Below are positions 39,301-50,150 of a DNA stretch of 64,000 nt, one piece after another (positions within the stretch are counted from its first letter, which is position 1; every line of letters begins with the position of its first letter). The DNA comes from Erythrocercus mccallii (taxonomy: Eukaryota > Chordata > Aves > Passeriformes > Dicruridae), in contig VZRG01001667.1 of assembly GCA_013397435.1 (NCBI GenBank), forward strand, positions 98,116-162,115. Direction: 5' to 3'. The notes under the pieces were generated by a model. That model was given only the letters and a program-made list of their open reading frames with translations, was not told the origin of the DNA and searched no databases. The position numbers and the translations under genes were made by a program.

Positions 39301-42300
39301 ACGAGTAAGTGATAGATGTCTTATTTCACAACCATTAGCTAATTTTGATGCTCTTTCAGAATAAATACATACAACCCAGTGGTTTTAGTGTGCACAAACT
39401 CACCTGACATGGTTTGTTCCAGCTTGTGGATCAGTGACTTTTTAGCACATTCAACATCAGGACTTGGGTAATCCAGTACCTGTCTGCACCAAACTAATGG
39501 ACTCACACTTTTCTGCACTGGATTCAGTTTCTTCTTTGGAGATGTATATAACCTGGAAAAGAGAGAGAAAAAAACAAACGAGGACAGACAAAATGAGCAT
39601 AAGATCAGATATGCAACAAAATATCACAGAGTATGCTATTTCGGTTTTTATCCTATCTACACTATACTACAATCCCAAAAAATAAAGAAAGCACAGATTT
39701 GACCTTAAAATTAACTATTTTGGGTAGATTAAAGCAATGATAACATATGGCTACCCAAGGACTTCAGATACATTACGTATAGGACAATTTCACTGTCACA
39801 TAACCATACAAATGAGGATTTATCTTTTCAGATTCACCTGAAAGAAATGAAACACTATGCAATAGAGAACTCTTATTTTCCTAAACAAAGGAAGCAATAA
39901 GCATCTTAGTAGCCAAGCAGCAGTGCTAAAGAGCACAAAACTACTGTTTCAGTAGCCTTGAACAATAAACAATTTATATTTATTACTTCTATCCTAGCAC
40001 CTGATCCTTTTGCTCTCTTTGAACATAGAACAAAGGGACTATCTCTGTCTTAAGGAGGTATACAGTCAAGCGTTAGGAACAAGGAAAAAGAGATAATGCA
40101 CAGAGTAGAGAGAAACAGTGAGATCATATTGTTCTGCCAGATGTACTGAAGCATCTCCACTCATTTAACATCAACATTCCATGACTGAAGAAAGTATCAG
40201 TCCAGTTTAAAGACTGTAGAAATTTAGCTGAAAACTTCTCCCTCAACAGATTAAAGTCATAACCAATCACACACTCAAAACAGGGAACTTAAAGCCTTAC
40301 TTTGGACTAGAACCAAACCTGGAAATGTGGTTCAGCAAAAGACAACAGTGAATTGCAAGACATACAACTCTAACTAGAGATTATGTGTGCATAGAAACAG
40401 CTAAACGAGTGTTTCTTCTACTGTAATGACAGACTTCATATTCCAAGTGAATGTGATTGTATGCCACACAGCGACACTCAGGAACATCTGACAGTGTAAT
40501 CAGACATGCTTTGTACAAAACACAGAGCAAAAGTTGTCTCTTTATGCCAATGATACTAGCAACACAGAGATTACTTCCCACAACTTTCTCTCTACAAGAT
40601 TATCTCATCTCTCCTCTGTAATTCTAGAACTTGAACCCTTGTTATAATAGCTTTTAGAGATTTTTTGTAATTACTACCATTAAGTTCACTTCCTAAAAAA
40701 GCTTCCCAAGAAACAAGTTTATAAAACCACCACTCACCCAAAACACTGATCTTTGTTAAGAGCGAGCTTAACAAAACACTCTTCCCTCTAACACTGAAAT
40801 TAGTAAGCTGTACTTGCAGATCCAGGCAAGAAAATATTTATTGGCTGCCAGGTTTTAAAATAAAAATTAAGCTGTTGGTCACAGTCAAATAGTCACTGCC
40901 ACTTACTGTAGTTCAAGGGGTTTATGCTTTGGCCAATATCAGTCTGTCATAACTGTTTTTGTAGAAATGCCTACAATCTTCACAGGCACTCAGCCCAAAA
41001 GAAAAGCTAAAAGCCCTTCATGTATTTATAGCCCTGAAGATCCTTGAAAAACACAAGAGTCATTCAATTTTCACAGTTCTGTAAACAATGATGCCACTTT
41101 CTGTAATTTCTATGACATCTCCATACTGTTAAAAGTAGTGTTTAACATTTACTATCTCTCTAACATTTTGAATTTATGTCTTTTTAGTATTTGCCTGTAC
41201 TCCTTCTTGTCCTAAGGTATGTTTATACAACGCAAAAAAGTCTTAAAGGCAACACGGCCAGCTTTTGCCCAGTACAGGCCAGACTTACTCCTAGTTCTCT
41301 GGATAGCTGATGCCTTGCTGTGTTTGAGAAGTTCCATGCACATTCGGAGTGTTTACAGTAGTAGCCAGTATAAAAGGCATGAAATTAAAGTGCACATCCT
41401 CTTTGAGAAACACACAAAAAGGGGTACCTTCAACAAACCTACAAGATTGTTCTAATCAAAACTCTACCTGGTATTTTAAGCTCCAACACCTTCTTTTCAG
41501 GAATTCCCAAATGTTGCATTTGTTTCACAAGAAGTTTATTTACTGAAGCAATCCAGGCTCACATAGCTCCCTCTTTTCCACCTCCCTTTCTAACCAAATA
41601 TATATTCCATATTCCCCCACCTCTTTCCAGTCAACTGTTTTCTTTCATCAGCCTTTGTTTCATAACTTTATGCAACTCCACTACCTCACAACACACACAT
41701 GTGCACTGATGCAGTGACAAAACAGCTCTTTCAGGGCAGTTTCTTGCACATCAGGCAATTATGAATTTTCCTTATAAAGCACTGATCTTAATATCCCACC
41801 TGACAAAGAATGGCCAATCTCAAGTTTTGAGATTGACTTAATTCTACTTGCTTTGCCTACCTTGGGTTTTACAAAAGGACCAAGGGAAAGGCTAAGAATC
41901 AAAGCGATGTCTCTACTACCTCTTTCTCACTTCCCAGCATTAGAAAAATAACAGATATATGAAGCATGTACAAATAACTTCCCACAGCTAAATGGTCCTC
42001 TTTGTCAAACTATTTGACCCAAAAGATATAGGTCCTCTTTAGTTGAAGAACCTTCCAGAAGAGATCCCATTTGTACCTGTCAATGCATTCTACAGCAATA
42101 CAACAGCACTGATTGGCAGTACAAGCAACTTCATACATCTTTAACCACTGTAAATCAACTCTCTCAAAACAGAAACTTAAAAACGATGGAGGAAGCTGAC
42201 AACTTACAGTTGCCACCCACTACAAATGCTAACACACAGAAACATATACTCCAATCTCTCCACAACACAGTAAAGACTCTACTAGTCAGTGACATAAAGT

Positions 42301-45300
42301 ATAGTAGAAGAAAATGGTATATTAAAAGGAACTCAGGAGCTTTGATTCTACTTTGAAACAACACTAAGACCAGACACTATGACTCTGCTGCAGCCATTAA
42401 TATTTCCTTCCTTCAGCTCTTACTAGTCAACCACAACACAGCAGCACCAACCTGAGGCTGAAAGCAGCCATGGGCTCTACTGATTAGTTCCAGGAAGATG
42501 CAGCACAGAAAAGGGCAGAGCTTTTGCAGGAAGACTACTGTGACTGTGAGCACATCTGATGTCAGCCAAATGGGGCAAGCTGCAGCACGTTGCACTGGGA
42601 CACAGCTGAGTCAGAAAAGGCTTTGAAAAAAGAGGACACACTACTGCAGTAGGAGTGGAATATCTGTGTACAGATTATCTCACCTGAGGAACACCTCCCA
42701 GTGCATTAAAATATGAGAGGCTAGTTACCACAAGCATGAAACAAGAAGCCGAGATTCTAACTGGGTTAAAAAGAAGTGTCTTTTTTTGTCAAAATCCTCC
42801 CACTGCCCAGTATAAGAGTGTGAGAAAACATGCAGATGAACATGAAGTTAGAAATCTGAATTAGAAAGAAGATGGCAAGTGGAAGTTACAGCCAGTTCAT
42901 CTTAGCTACATTAGCTTTAAGCAAAAACTAGAAGGTACAATAAAGGAAATTTAATGGGAGCACACGAAATATGATGCATGCAAAAGCAAGATAAAAACCT
43001 GAAGACATGATGAGGAGAAAAAGCTGAAATCCAAGGACAGATCAATAAGAAATTCCCCTAAAATATGAGAAGGAAATTTCACAGTGAAAAGCTATTGGAA
43101 ATATACAAATCAGGAGGCGATAAGAGCAGACAGTCTCGGAAACAGATAATTTAGTACACAAAAGTGTTAATCTAAACTATTTTAAGACAATTATTTAAAA
43201 GTTTCAGGAAACCCTATCTGAAGTGGCACATTAGAATTTAAGACAAATTTTGAAAGGAGATGGTAAAGATCTGAAAAGCATCTCTGGTAGAAAGACAAAT
43301 CAATCAAAAAATTAAGTGACATCCCTGCACTTATGTGGCCCACAGATTTCCTTTCCTTCTCTCCACCCCACAAAATTCCTGCTACAGCTGTAGCCGACTG
43401 AGATACACATTGCTTAGCCTGTAATTATTAGTTTTCAGCTCTACTTCATAGAATACTTCTCGTTCTGAGAGATGCACAAATTACAGCAAACTCCAGTCTA
43501 TGAATATAAACTCCAAGATATGAATACTACAAAAATGCTTTGACAGTCTTATTAAATAAACCTTTGTATTACAGTGGCACATCTCAGCTACATCATGCAA
43601 TTTTTAAGTAGAATTAAGAATATCCAAGAGGTTGCAAACTGCAATTTGGAACACAACTATCTTTCTGTGCCCAACAATTAAAGATAGTTTGCTGTGCTGC
43701 AGCTAGTTGCTGGAAATTACTGCTATTATTCATTTCCTCATCCAAAAGAATATGTTCATGTCAGAAAAGGATGTTGTAGAATGGGAAATGGGCCATCAAA
43801 AACATGATCATGCAGCTTCCCTAGAACCATCACACAAATTGTACAACTGTCCACTATTTGAGAAGCTTTTCATAAGAAATTTGTTAGAGCATATGTCCTC
43901 AAACATAGCATTGTTGATATTTATATTGAAGAGAGAAAATTTGAGAAGTTCTTTGTCCTACTAAATGTGTTCCAAAATAAAATTCTGTTTAATGACTATG
44001 TTTGAGAGCTCTACCAACACCTACAAGTAGCAGAAATGCAAACCGTGCCTAAACAAGGCATGTAGTAAATTTCAGGAATATCTTTAAGACAGTAAAGGAA
44101 ACCCATATCAAACCTTTCATTATATCTAAATATCAAGCATGTTTAAAAGCTTTAATCACCAAAAAAAAAAAAATCAAAAATGAGAATAATTCTTCCTCAG
44201 GATCCTTCCTCCAGTCCTTAAATATCTGTTTCACAACAAACATGGGTCTCTCAAAGTCAATAATCAAAGTTAGTATTATTTAATGCTACCAGTTGTTTTT
44301 CATTATAAAACTGGCAACTTCCATATCCCTTGCTTTTCCTACATGCTTCTTTTCCTATTATCTTTCTAGTTTGTGCAGACGTTATCTGAATTTGGTTAAA
44401 CCCTAACAACTTTAAATCAAATTGACTTTTTATCTCCCACAAAATGAAAAGCAGCAATTTCTCTTTTACTTACACCAAGGAACAGAAATTGATCAGAATC
44501 TGTCCAGCTTCCAAGGGGCCTAAAGCACATTAATACAATGAAATTTAGCAGTTGAACAGGAAATGCTGCAATGTAATTTCAGCAATGGGATTTCATTCAG
44601 GTGGAGCTCTACCCTAAAACAGCCATGGTATACTTTACCATCTCACCGTGGCAAACCAGGATTCCAAAACAATGCTAGTGCTCAAGGGACATCAAGCAAT
44701 ATGAGACGCAAGACAATCATTACAGATGACAAGTGTGTACCTCAAACAGGCCCTTAGCCAACTAAGGGATGGCTAGAACGGAAACTTACACTATTGTAAA
44801 CAGGTGCAAATTAGAAATAGCTGCTGAATGAGAGCGAGTATAATAGTAAAAGTATGTGCCTTCCATTTTAACTAGTCAGGATACACAGTCAATCTGAGGT
44901 CTTAAAAAACACTGAAACTATTACTTTTAGCTATTTAGCTAGTATAAAAAAAAACCCCAATATTTTCATTTTAAATACACAATAATTGCCTTTTATTTGT
45001 CAATGAGGTCAGTCAACTGTCAGCTATTTTAACCCTACCAAGGAGACTTTATGCTGACATGAAAACATGGGTGCTAGGCTAGTTTTTATAGCACTGTCAT
45101 TTAAAGAGGACACAACTGCTCTGAAGCTTGCTGAGCAATTACATGTACAAAACAGATACACAGCAAGGTCTATACTCTCTTATGCACATGTTGCAAGTAA
45201 ATTTTGAAGAAAAGCACTGCATGATTCGCTCACATTTAAAACAAAACTTCTCAGAAAGCTTAGGTGAGTGACAGTGTAACAAGTTACCACAAAGGAAGTT

Positions 45301-48300
45301 ACAGTGGGTTCACAGCACATTAACTAATCTACTGTAATTGCCCACGTATGCACATTTATCCTGCAATAAACTCAAGACCCAACAAACTCTTTTTAAAAGC
45401 AGCATGACAAGCCACCCTGCACACTGTTATCCAGATGTCTCCAACATGCTGCACATCCACACCAACCTTACCCAGCAAGTCAGGCAAGGAGGTGCACACC
45501 ACTTCTCTAAAGATTGCTCCACTCTGGTCACCCATTCTGCCCTTTTGATTTTTCAATTAATTAGTAAGAAAAGACCCATTCAGATTGAATTTTGAAAAAA
45601 ATTAAATTTGATGCAATCTGATTCAAGAACAGCTAAATAGGAACACACACAGAGTAGATGACAAAAGTCACTGATAACTGGAGGAAATAATCAGCAAAGT
45701 CTCCATGGGTCTGTGCAGAGCTCAGTACAGTGTGCAAGTACAGATCTGCCCATCTGCAACTTTCAGGACCTAATCAGGAAGAAAGTTCCAGCATATTAAA
45801 CAGCATTCAGAAGCATATGGAGAAGAAATTCAATCTGAATTCAATGAAATGTTTTTAATAATTTACCACATAATTTGAAGACTGTCTCATGCAAAAATTT
45901 TTAAAACTTGAAGTGTATCTGGATTTAACTAACCACAGAGAAGAAAAACAATCAAGCAAAAATATTAACAGTCTCAAAGTTCGCTAATACTGTAAGGATG
46001 TTTTAATAGTTAATGCTGCTATTAAAACAGCAGTGTCAAAGTTCCTTTGCTTGTTTGATAGTTGCACCTTCTCCTTTGTTTTTTCACTTTACACTTCTGT
46101 ATACTAATCTAAATGCATTCAAAGAATTAAAAGCTAAAAATGAGCTGATCAACTCGACAATGTAGATTTAAAGAAACACATCACATTCTAATATCAATTT
46201 CAATCACAGTATCAAGTGCTCTGTCTTAAATTCACAGCCACTAATCTCATGTGAGCATTAAATGTAAAAAATGTAATTTTAACAGTTAAGAAAACTATTT
46301 CTTCTGCCATAACAAGGCTGCAGACAATTTCATAACAGGGTATGAAAATGTCTGTATTTTATAAAACATAAAGGAACAGTGAAAACCAGCACCTTTATTG
46401 TTGCCCAGAGCAAGGTCCTTTTGAAATCAAAAGTAAAGACAAATCCTAACTTCTCTATGCAGACAAGCAAAACAGGCAAGATGAATTAATTTTTACGAAC
46501 AAACAATTATTTAAATTTAGTTTGTTTCCATAAGAGGTTTGCTCAGCTGCTAGAGGTATTTGATTTTGACAGTCTTATAAGCCCATATTTTAAACAGGAT
46601 TTTGGGTTAAGCAGTAGTGATCCAAATCCATTTGAACCTCAAAGAGTTCATATGAGACTTTTCATTGAGTACATTCATCCTTTCAGTTGAATAAATTATT
46701 TTATGAGTGACTTTGCATAACCAAGGCCTTAGGAGCAGGATCTTTATGAAACAGTTTAAGGGAAATCCACTTATTCACATCAACCCCTCCTATTTTCACA
46801 GGCTTGTTTATTTTAGATTGCTCCATTAGCCCTCTGAAAATTTCAAATTTCATTAAGAGTAATAACCTCCATTAATCAAATGCATAAATCTAAAGTCATC
46901 CCACCTTCAGAGCAAAATATAAGGGGTTGGACTATTTAGTGTTTTAGCTGAATCAGAAGGTGTTCAGAAATTCCAAGAGCTTAATTTCCATTTTTATTAA
47001 GCACTTTGGAACAAAAAATAATCAATCTAGCCAAACTATGTTTATCACTACCTGCATATTAAAATACAGCAGGAAAACTTTTTTAATAATTACACATCCA
47101 AATTTTGTGATAGGTACAACAATTAGCAAATTTTTACAATTGTTTTTTTTGTTTCATGCATTTTGTCTCAGTCAGTGGCTCATGCCTGAGATTAAAAATT
47201 AATTGATAAAACACTTCAACATTATAGTTGCCAAAATATTAGTAAAGGAATGAAGATGTGCAAAAGACTGCCTATAAGTTTTGCCATCTTTTGAGCACTA
47301 GAACTTGCATAGAAACATGTTGGTGCCACAGTAACTGGCAGCCAAACACCTGACACCAGCAAGGGCAGTGCTGAGTGAACCATGCAGCTGCCCCATGAGT
47401 GCCCAGAACTGCACTGTCACCATACACTCTGTCGGGACATTCACTTTCACTTAAGAAAGTCATTATGTTACCCATGATTTAGAATGAATATATAAAACAG
47501 TAAGATCTATTGTCACTAGAATTCATGACATTTACCAATTTGGCCATCCCACTCCAAACTTGCTGTGCAAATTTACCATATTCTATTTCCAAGGGCTGTA
47601 AGCCCTTGTAGATTACAAGGCATACAGTGAGAAATAAGAGTCACTGCCTTGCACAGACTCATCTTCTGGGAGATGCTGCCTTGCATTAATTTTGTGTTGG
47701 ATGAGAATAAACTTACGCTCTCATAGTTCTCCAATGGATCAGGCTGAATATCAGGCAAATGACTTCTCCAAGGAAGTGCACACAGTCTCCTCCCTGAGCA
47801 ACTAAAACATTGCTCATGCATGGAATCATTCCAGCATTTTTAAAGGCGTTTCTAATTCTGAAAGACATTTTTGTTTGTTTTGTAAATTTGTCTGCATGTT
47901 TGCTTCCAAAGACCTTTGCTGATGGACCTACAATCAGTTCTGCCACAAGACAGTTTGCTTGTGTTACACTTTTTGTCCCTGTACGTGCTCCCCTTGCACC
48001 TCCCTGTTGACACAGTGCTCCTCCCCACTATTTCTCCTGCAGCTCTGAGGCTGCCCCTCAACAACTGTCATAGGAAACTTCAAAACGACAGCTGGAGACA
48101 GCATGGTGTTTGGAGAGAGCAGGTCTTGATTCTCAGTGTAAGCTCATCCAGGTGTAATAATGACAAGGCAAACAGCCACCTGCAGCTGTTTCTGCTGGAG
48201 CAGCAGGGTAAGCAGTCCATTTTTAAAGAGGAACCACCTAAGGGAAACAGTGATCCTACATTATTAGCAATAAATTACAACACCTAAGGACAACAAGCTT

Positions 48301-49200
48301 ATGAGATGAAAAAGTGTTACATTTGCTGTCTTTACAGCTGAAAGAAATCGAGGCATTAAAGATGCCTGATGCATGTCTGAAGTCTAACAGTATCTCTGGG
48401 TAATTATGAACTACCCTAGAAATTTCTCGTAAGTTTCTCAATGCCTCCCCACCGCCTACACTCGCGAAAACACTGACGGCTGATTCTGCGGCAGCACTGG
48501 AGCCCGCTCGGTGCCCGAGTGCCCCGGGTAAGGCTCCCACCGCGGCCGAGCAGCAGCGCACAGCCGCGGGACTCCAGGCAGCTCCAACGCTGTGTGCAGA
48601 AAGCGAAACACCCTTCGCCGGCAGGCTTCGGTACGTCTCGCAGAGCTCATTACGCCCTTCTCCCAGCCCAGAGGGCGAGGCTGCCTCGGCACACAAAGCC
48701 CCGAGACCCTCTCCGACATGAGGCGCACGCCTGGGAACAGCCCCTTCCCCCCAAGCACGGCGGGGGAAGGGAGACGCGGAGCCCTGCCCGTCTGCTCACC
48801 AACCCGCCCCCGCCCTATCCCAACCCCGGCCGCCTCCTCACCAGCCGGTCTCGTCCTCATCGCAGCCGGCCAGCCGCTCCAGCTCCTCCGGCCTGAGCAC
48901 CGCCGCGTCGTCCAGCAGGCCATTGCCGCCGCCGCCCCCATCGCCACCGCCGGGCTCCTCGGGGAGCGAACGCCGGGCGGCGGCCCTCGGGCTGAGACAG
49001 CGGCCGTCGGGCGACGCGGAGGCGGCGGGGGGCGGCGAGGAGGGCCCGGCGCTCGGCAGGCGCTTGGGGCTGGCGGGAGCGGCGGGCAGGGTGCCGTGGC
49101 GGCTGCGAAGCTGTTCATTCTGCTTCTCTAGCTTCTTCACCAGCTCCTGAAGCTTCCGCACCTCCGCGTCCGCGTTCACGCCCGAGCCGACATCCTCCAT
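18267..49200 (-). CDS. SLAIN2: SLAIN2, SLAIN motif-containing protein 2 (complete, 8 coding exons)
   Basis: The coding exons are 49200-48842, 39552-39404, 34616-34452, 33634-33473, 32343-31984, 29866-29729, 20352-20043 and 18333-18267. They sum to 1710 bases, or 569 residues plus stop (human about 581). All introns are GT-AG and all phases agree. SLAIN2 is a cytoplasmic microtubule plus-end tracking protein that binds EB1 through SxIP-like motifs and recruits ch-TOG to promote persistent growth. Visible features are an N-terminal heptad-rich coiled coil (about residues 11-35), a low-complexity Pro/Ser/Gly stretch (40-95), the conserved SPLVWCRQVLDYPSPDVE block in exon 2, Ser/Arg/Pro-rich basic repeats (about 330-380), SAIP (443-446), GGIP (433-436 and 533-536) and the conserved end SWKDGCY. 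The start at 49200 has a perfect Kozak context (GCCGCCATGG). It lies upstream of SLC10A4 on the same strand, as in human. Confidence 0.96.
18334..20042 (-). other. SLAIN2: SLAIN2 intron 7
   Basis: A 1.7 kb intron. It contains a minus-oriented CR1 piece (18742-19026) that itself holds a hairpin. No other gene is seen. Confidence 0.9.
18742..19026 (-). mobile_element. CR1 LINE 3'-end fragment in SLAIN2 intron 7
   Basis: The plus strand reads the reverse complement of a CR1 3' end: GGAATTGTTTAGGCTGAAAA, AAGTCCAACC, AGACCATGTTCCAAAGTGCC, GATGACTCCACCACTTCCCT, CTTGGGCTGTTTCTCTTTGT. It is 5'-truncated and has the same orientation as the gene. Confidence 0.88.
20043..20352 (-). CDS. SLAIN2: SLAIN2 coding exon 7
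   Basis: The acceptor CCAG is followed by TA, completing Ile445, then PSSSKFRSPAAPSPLALR, QPVKAFSSHGPGS, TLTRPAGMRSGLPRPSAP and GGIPVPRSKLAQPVR. The exon carries the C-terminal EB/ch-TOG interaction region. The donor is CGCAG|GTGAGT at 20042. If intron 7 is retained, the first codon across the boundary is followed at once by TGA, giving a protein that ends VRR. Confidence 0.96.
20900..20980 (+). mobile_element. Fragment resembling an avian endogenous-retrovirus LTR
   Basis: TGTCCTGGTTTCAGCTGGGA followed by TAGAGTTAATTTTCTTCCTA and TGGTATAATGCTGTAGTTTGG matches, as I remember it, the start of an LTR family common in songbirds. Only about 80 bases are clear. There is no coding region and no second LTR. 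Confidence 0.5.
23068..23190 (+). mobile_element. CR1 LINE internal fragment
   Basis: The segment contains GATGTGGACCTGTTGGAGCA, GAGCATCTCTCCTACGAA and CTTCAGCCTGGAGAAGAGAA, the standard CR1 string just upstream of its 3' region. It is truncated at both ends and plus-oriented, opposite to SLAIN2. Confidence 0.85.
28020..28041. repeat. 22-bp perfect palindrome
   Basis: AACTTACATTT is immediately followed by its reverse complement AAATGTAAGTT with no spacer. It is AT-rich and intronic; no protein site is assigned. Confidence 0.9.
29729..29866 (-). CDS. SLAIN2: SLAIN2 coding exon 6
   Basis: The acceptor TTTCATACAG is followed by EKLRRSLPNLSRTSNIQ, then RSDSNFQVPNGGIPRIQ and PQASA. The donor GCCA|GTAAGT lies inside the Ile codon of the SAIP motif, so the motif is completed only by exon 7. 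The exon is 138 bases, phase 1 at both ends. Confidence 0.97.
29867..31983 (-). other. SLAIN2: SLAIN2 intron 5
   Basis: A 2.1 kb intron with an A-rich tract near 30820-30870. Nothing else recognised. Confidence 0.9.
31984..32343 (-). CDS. SLAIN2: SLAIN2 coding exon 5
   Basis: The acceptor TTGCCAG completes Ser279, followed by LRQEYAATASRRSSGSSCNS. Arg/Ser/Pro repeats follow (SPKQSPRNSPRSRSPARS), then SRVSPQPMISRLQQPRLS and the end NVKSE. The basic Ser-Pro repeats are typical of a phosphoregulated microtubule-binding region. The donor is GAAG|GTAAAA at 31983. It is the largest exon (360 bases), phase 1 at both ends. Confidence 0.97.
32344..33472 (-). other. SLAIN2: SLAIN2 intron 4
   Basis: A 1.1 kb AT-rich intron with no repeat or extra exon recognised. 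Confidence 0.9.
33473..33634 (-). CDS. SLAIN2: SLAIN2 coding exon 4
   Basis: The acceptor TTCCATAG is followed by GHLKISGDRNPPLSPQSS, then SELSASEMDEDSIGSNYK and DVTDVQILARMQEE. This acidic, Ser-rich stretch is almost identical to human. The donor is AAA|GTAAGT at 33472. The exon is 162 bases, phase 1 at both ends. Confidence 0.97.
33635..34451 (-). other. SLAIN2: SLAIN2 intron 3
   Basis: An 0.8 kb intron with no repeat or extra exon recognised. Confidence 0.9.
34452..34616 (-). CDS. SLAIN2: SLAIN2 coding exon 3 (alternative NAGNAG acceptor)
   Basis: Encodes A/LKRQSLYSSPFSAVSY, then SPYSSGFNSPSSTPVK and KQLIPPGTS, matching human. The acceptor reads TTTCCAGCAG. Using the second AG gives start 34616 and the human-like MSALKRQ; the first AG gives start 34619 and one extra Ala. 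The donor is CAG|GTAAGT at 34451. Confidence 0.96.
34617..39403 (-). other. SLAIN2: SLAIN2 intron 2
   Basis: A 4.8 kb AT-rich intron. A small rearranged patch with shuffled GTGGGTACC and CTAAAGACCCATA words lies at 35132-35205. No exon or transposon was recognised. Confidence 0.88.
35132..35205. repeat. Local compound duplication in SLAIN2 intron 2
   Basis: GTGGGTACC...AGACTAAAG occurs at 35132-35151 and 35188-35205. CTAAAGACCCATA occurs at 35153-35165 and 35171-35183. The interleaved periods (56 and 18) show more than one local copying event. Confidence 0.75.
39404..39552 (-). CDS. SLAIN2: SLAIN2 coding exon 2
   Basis: The acceptor TTTTCCAG precedes a base completing Trp120, then LYTSPKKKLNPVQ, SVSPLVWCRQVLDYPSP and CAKKSLIHKLEQTMS. 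This is the most conserved block of the SLAIN family. The donor is TCAG|GTGAG. The exon is 149 bases, phase 2 in and phase 1 out. Confidence 0.97.
39553..48841 (-). other. SLAIN2: SLAIN2 intron 1
   Basis: A 9.3 kb first intron, AT-rich until it enters the CpG island at about 48.44 kb. No CR1 element was recognised. An open frame on the plus strand at 47916-48287 has no recognisable homology. Confidence 0.88.
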
Positions 49201-49550
49201 GGCGGCCGCCGGCAGAGCGGCGGCTGCGCGGGGAGAGGCGGCCGTGCCGCCCCGTCTACGCGGCCGGGCGGCCGGCGGCGGGGCAGGGCCGGGGCGGGGC
49301 GCAGGACGCACATCCGCCGCCGCCGCCGCCATGGCACCGCCTCCCGCCTCGGCCGCCGGAACCACCGCCCCTGGCGCCGCCTTCCCTCCGGGCGGCAGGG
49401 CGCGGCACGCAATGGCGCGGCGCGGCGTGCGATGGCCGAACGTGGCGGTGGCTGGCCGCCCCGGCAGCGGGGAGGCTGTGACAGCCCCGCCTGGGGCCTT
49501 CGAGGGGCTCCTGCGGTAGCCTCGCTCCTGAGGGAGCGGCCTGGCCTGGC
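48440..49550. promoter_or_regulatory. SLAIN2: CpG island at the SLAIN2 promoter and exon 1
   Basis: CpG and G+C rise sharply at about 48.44 kb and fall at about 49.55 kb. The island covers the start of intron 1, exon 1 and about 350 bases upstream of the ATG. No TATA box is visible. A short GGC repeat (about six units, 49313-49330) would lie in the 5' UTR. The transcription start is not defined by sequence. No divergent gene is visible immediately to the right. Confidence 0.8.
48842..49200 (-). CDS. SLAIN2: SLAIN2 coding exon 1
   Basis: Encodes residues 1-119 and two bases of Trp120. It begins MEDVGSGVNAD and includes KLQELVKKLEKQNEQLRSR, the conserved coiled coil. A Pro/Ser/Ala segment, a Gly run (GGGDGGGGGNG) and the acidic end LRPEELERLAGCDEDETG follow. 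The donor is CTG|GTGAGG at 48841. The Gly run and middle segment are the least human-like part of the protein. Confidence 0.96.
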
Positions 49551-49844
49551 CTGGACTCCTGTGTCTTGGGCACCACAGGTACCAGACAGGAGTTGTATGG
49601 AAATACCCGGAATACCTTCCAAAAACGTTCAGAACCTCTGAGGAATATAAGGTGTGCCCCGGGTCCAAGGCCTGGGTGATGGTGTTGGGCCTGCTGTGTA
49701 TGGCAGACGTGTGAACTGAACATCCTTTGGGTCTACATTTTGTATAAATATGTGCATATTCTTTTAAAGGTTGTGGTGACTTTGCCATTCATAGCAAAAC
49801 TTACACCTTTAGGTTTAGAGAATTAGTGGGGCTTGGGGATTTGT
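49551..49844. other. Upstream flank of SLAIN2
   Basis: Short AT-richer sequence between the CpG island and a CR1 element. Nothing recognised. Confidence 0.6.
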
Positions 49845-50150
49845 CACAGAGTCACAACATGGACAGGATTGGAAGGGACCACAGTCGTTGATCTGGTCCA
49901 ACATCCCTGCTCAAGCAGGGTCATCGTAGATCTCAAGCACCGATTGTGTTCACTGGGCAGTGTGTTCCAGTAAAGACGTTCTTCATATTCAGGTGGAACT
50001 TTTGTGCATTGCTTTCTGCCGATTGCCTCCTGTCCTGTTTCCTGGGATGTTTTGTGTCTTTTGACAAATTGTCTCCAAATTTCATCAGCTGGCATTATGG
50101 GGATGCTCTGTGTCCGACTTCCCCCAGCCACTGAGCAACACTGTCCTTAG
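49845..50150 (-). mobile_element. CR1 LINE 3'-end fragment
   Basis: The plus strand reads the reverse complement of a CR1 end: TCACAGAGTCACAACATGGA, GGATTGGAAGGGACCAC, TCCAACATCCCTGCTCAAGC, TTGCCTCCTGTCCTGTTTCC. It is 5'-truncated and without coding capacity. Confidence 0.88.

Noticed and set aside
47916..48287. 123-codon plus-strand frame in SLAIN2 intron 1 with acceptor-like CTCCTGCAG and donor-like GGTAAGC
   Set aside because: The splice-like strings are common, no homology is seen and the frame is antisense in an intron.
49333..49788. SLAIN2 frame open upstream to an ATG at 49788
   Set aside because: The part to the right of the CpG island has no homology and no good start context. The absence of stops is mostly due to GC content. 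Only the ATG at 49332 was kept as an alternative.
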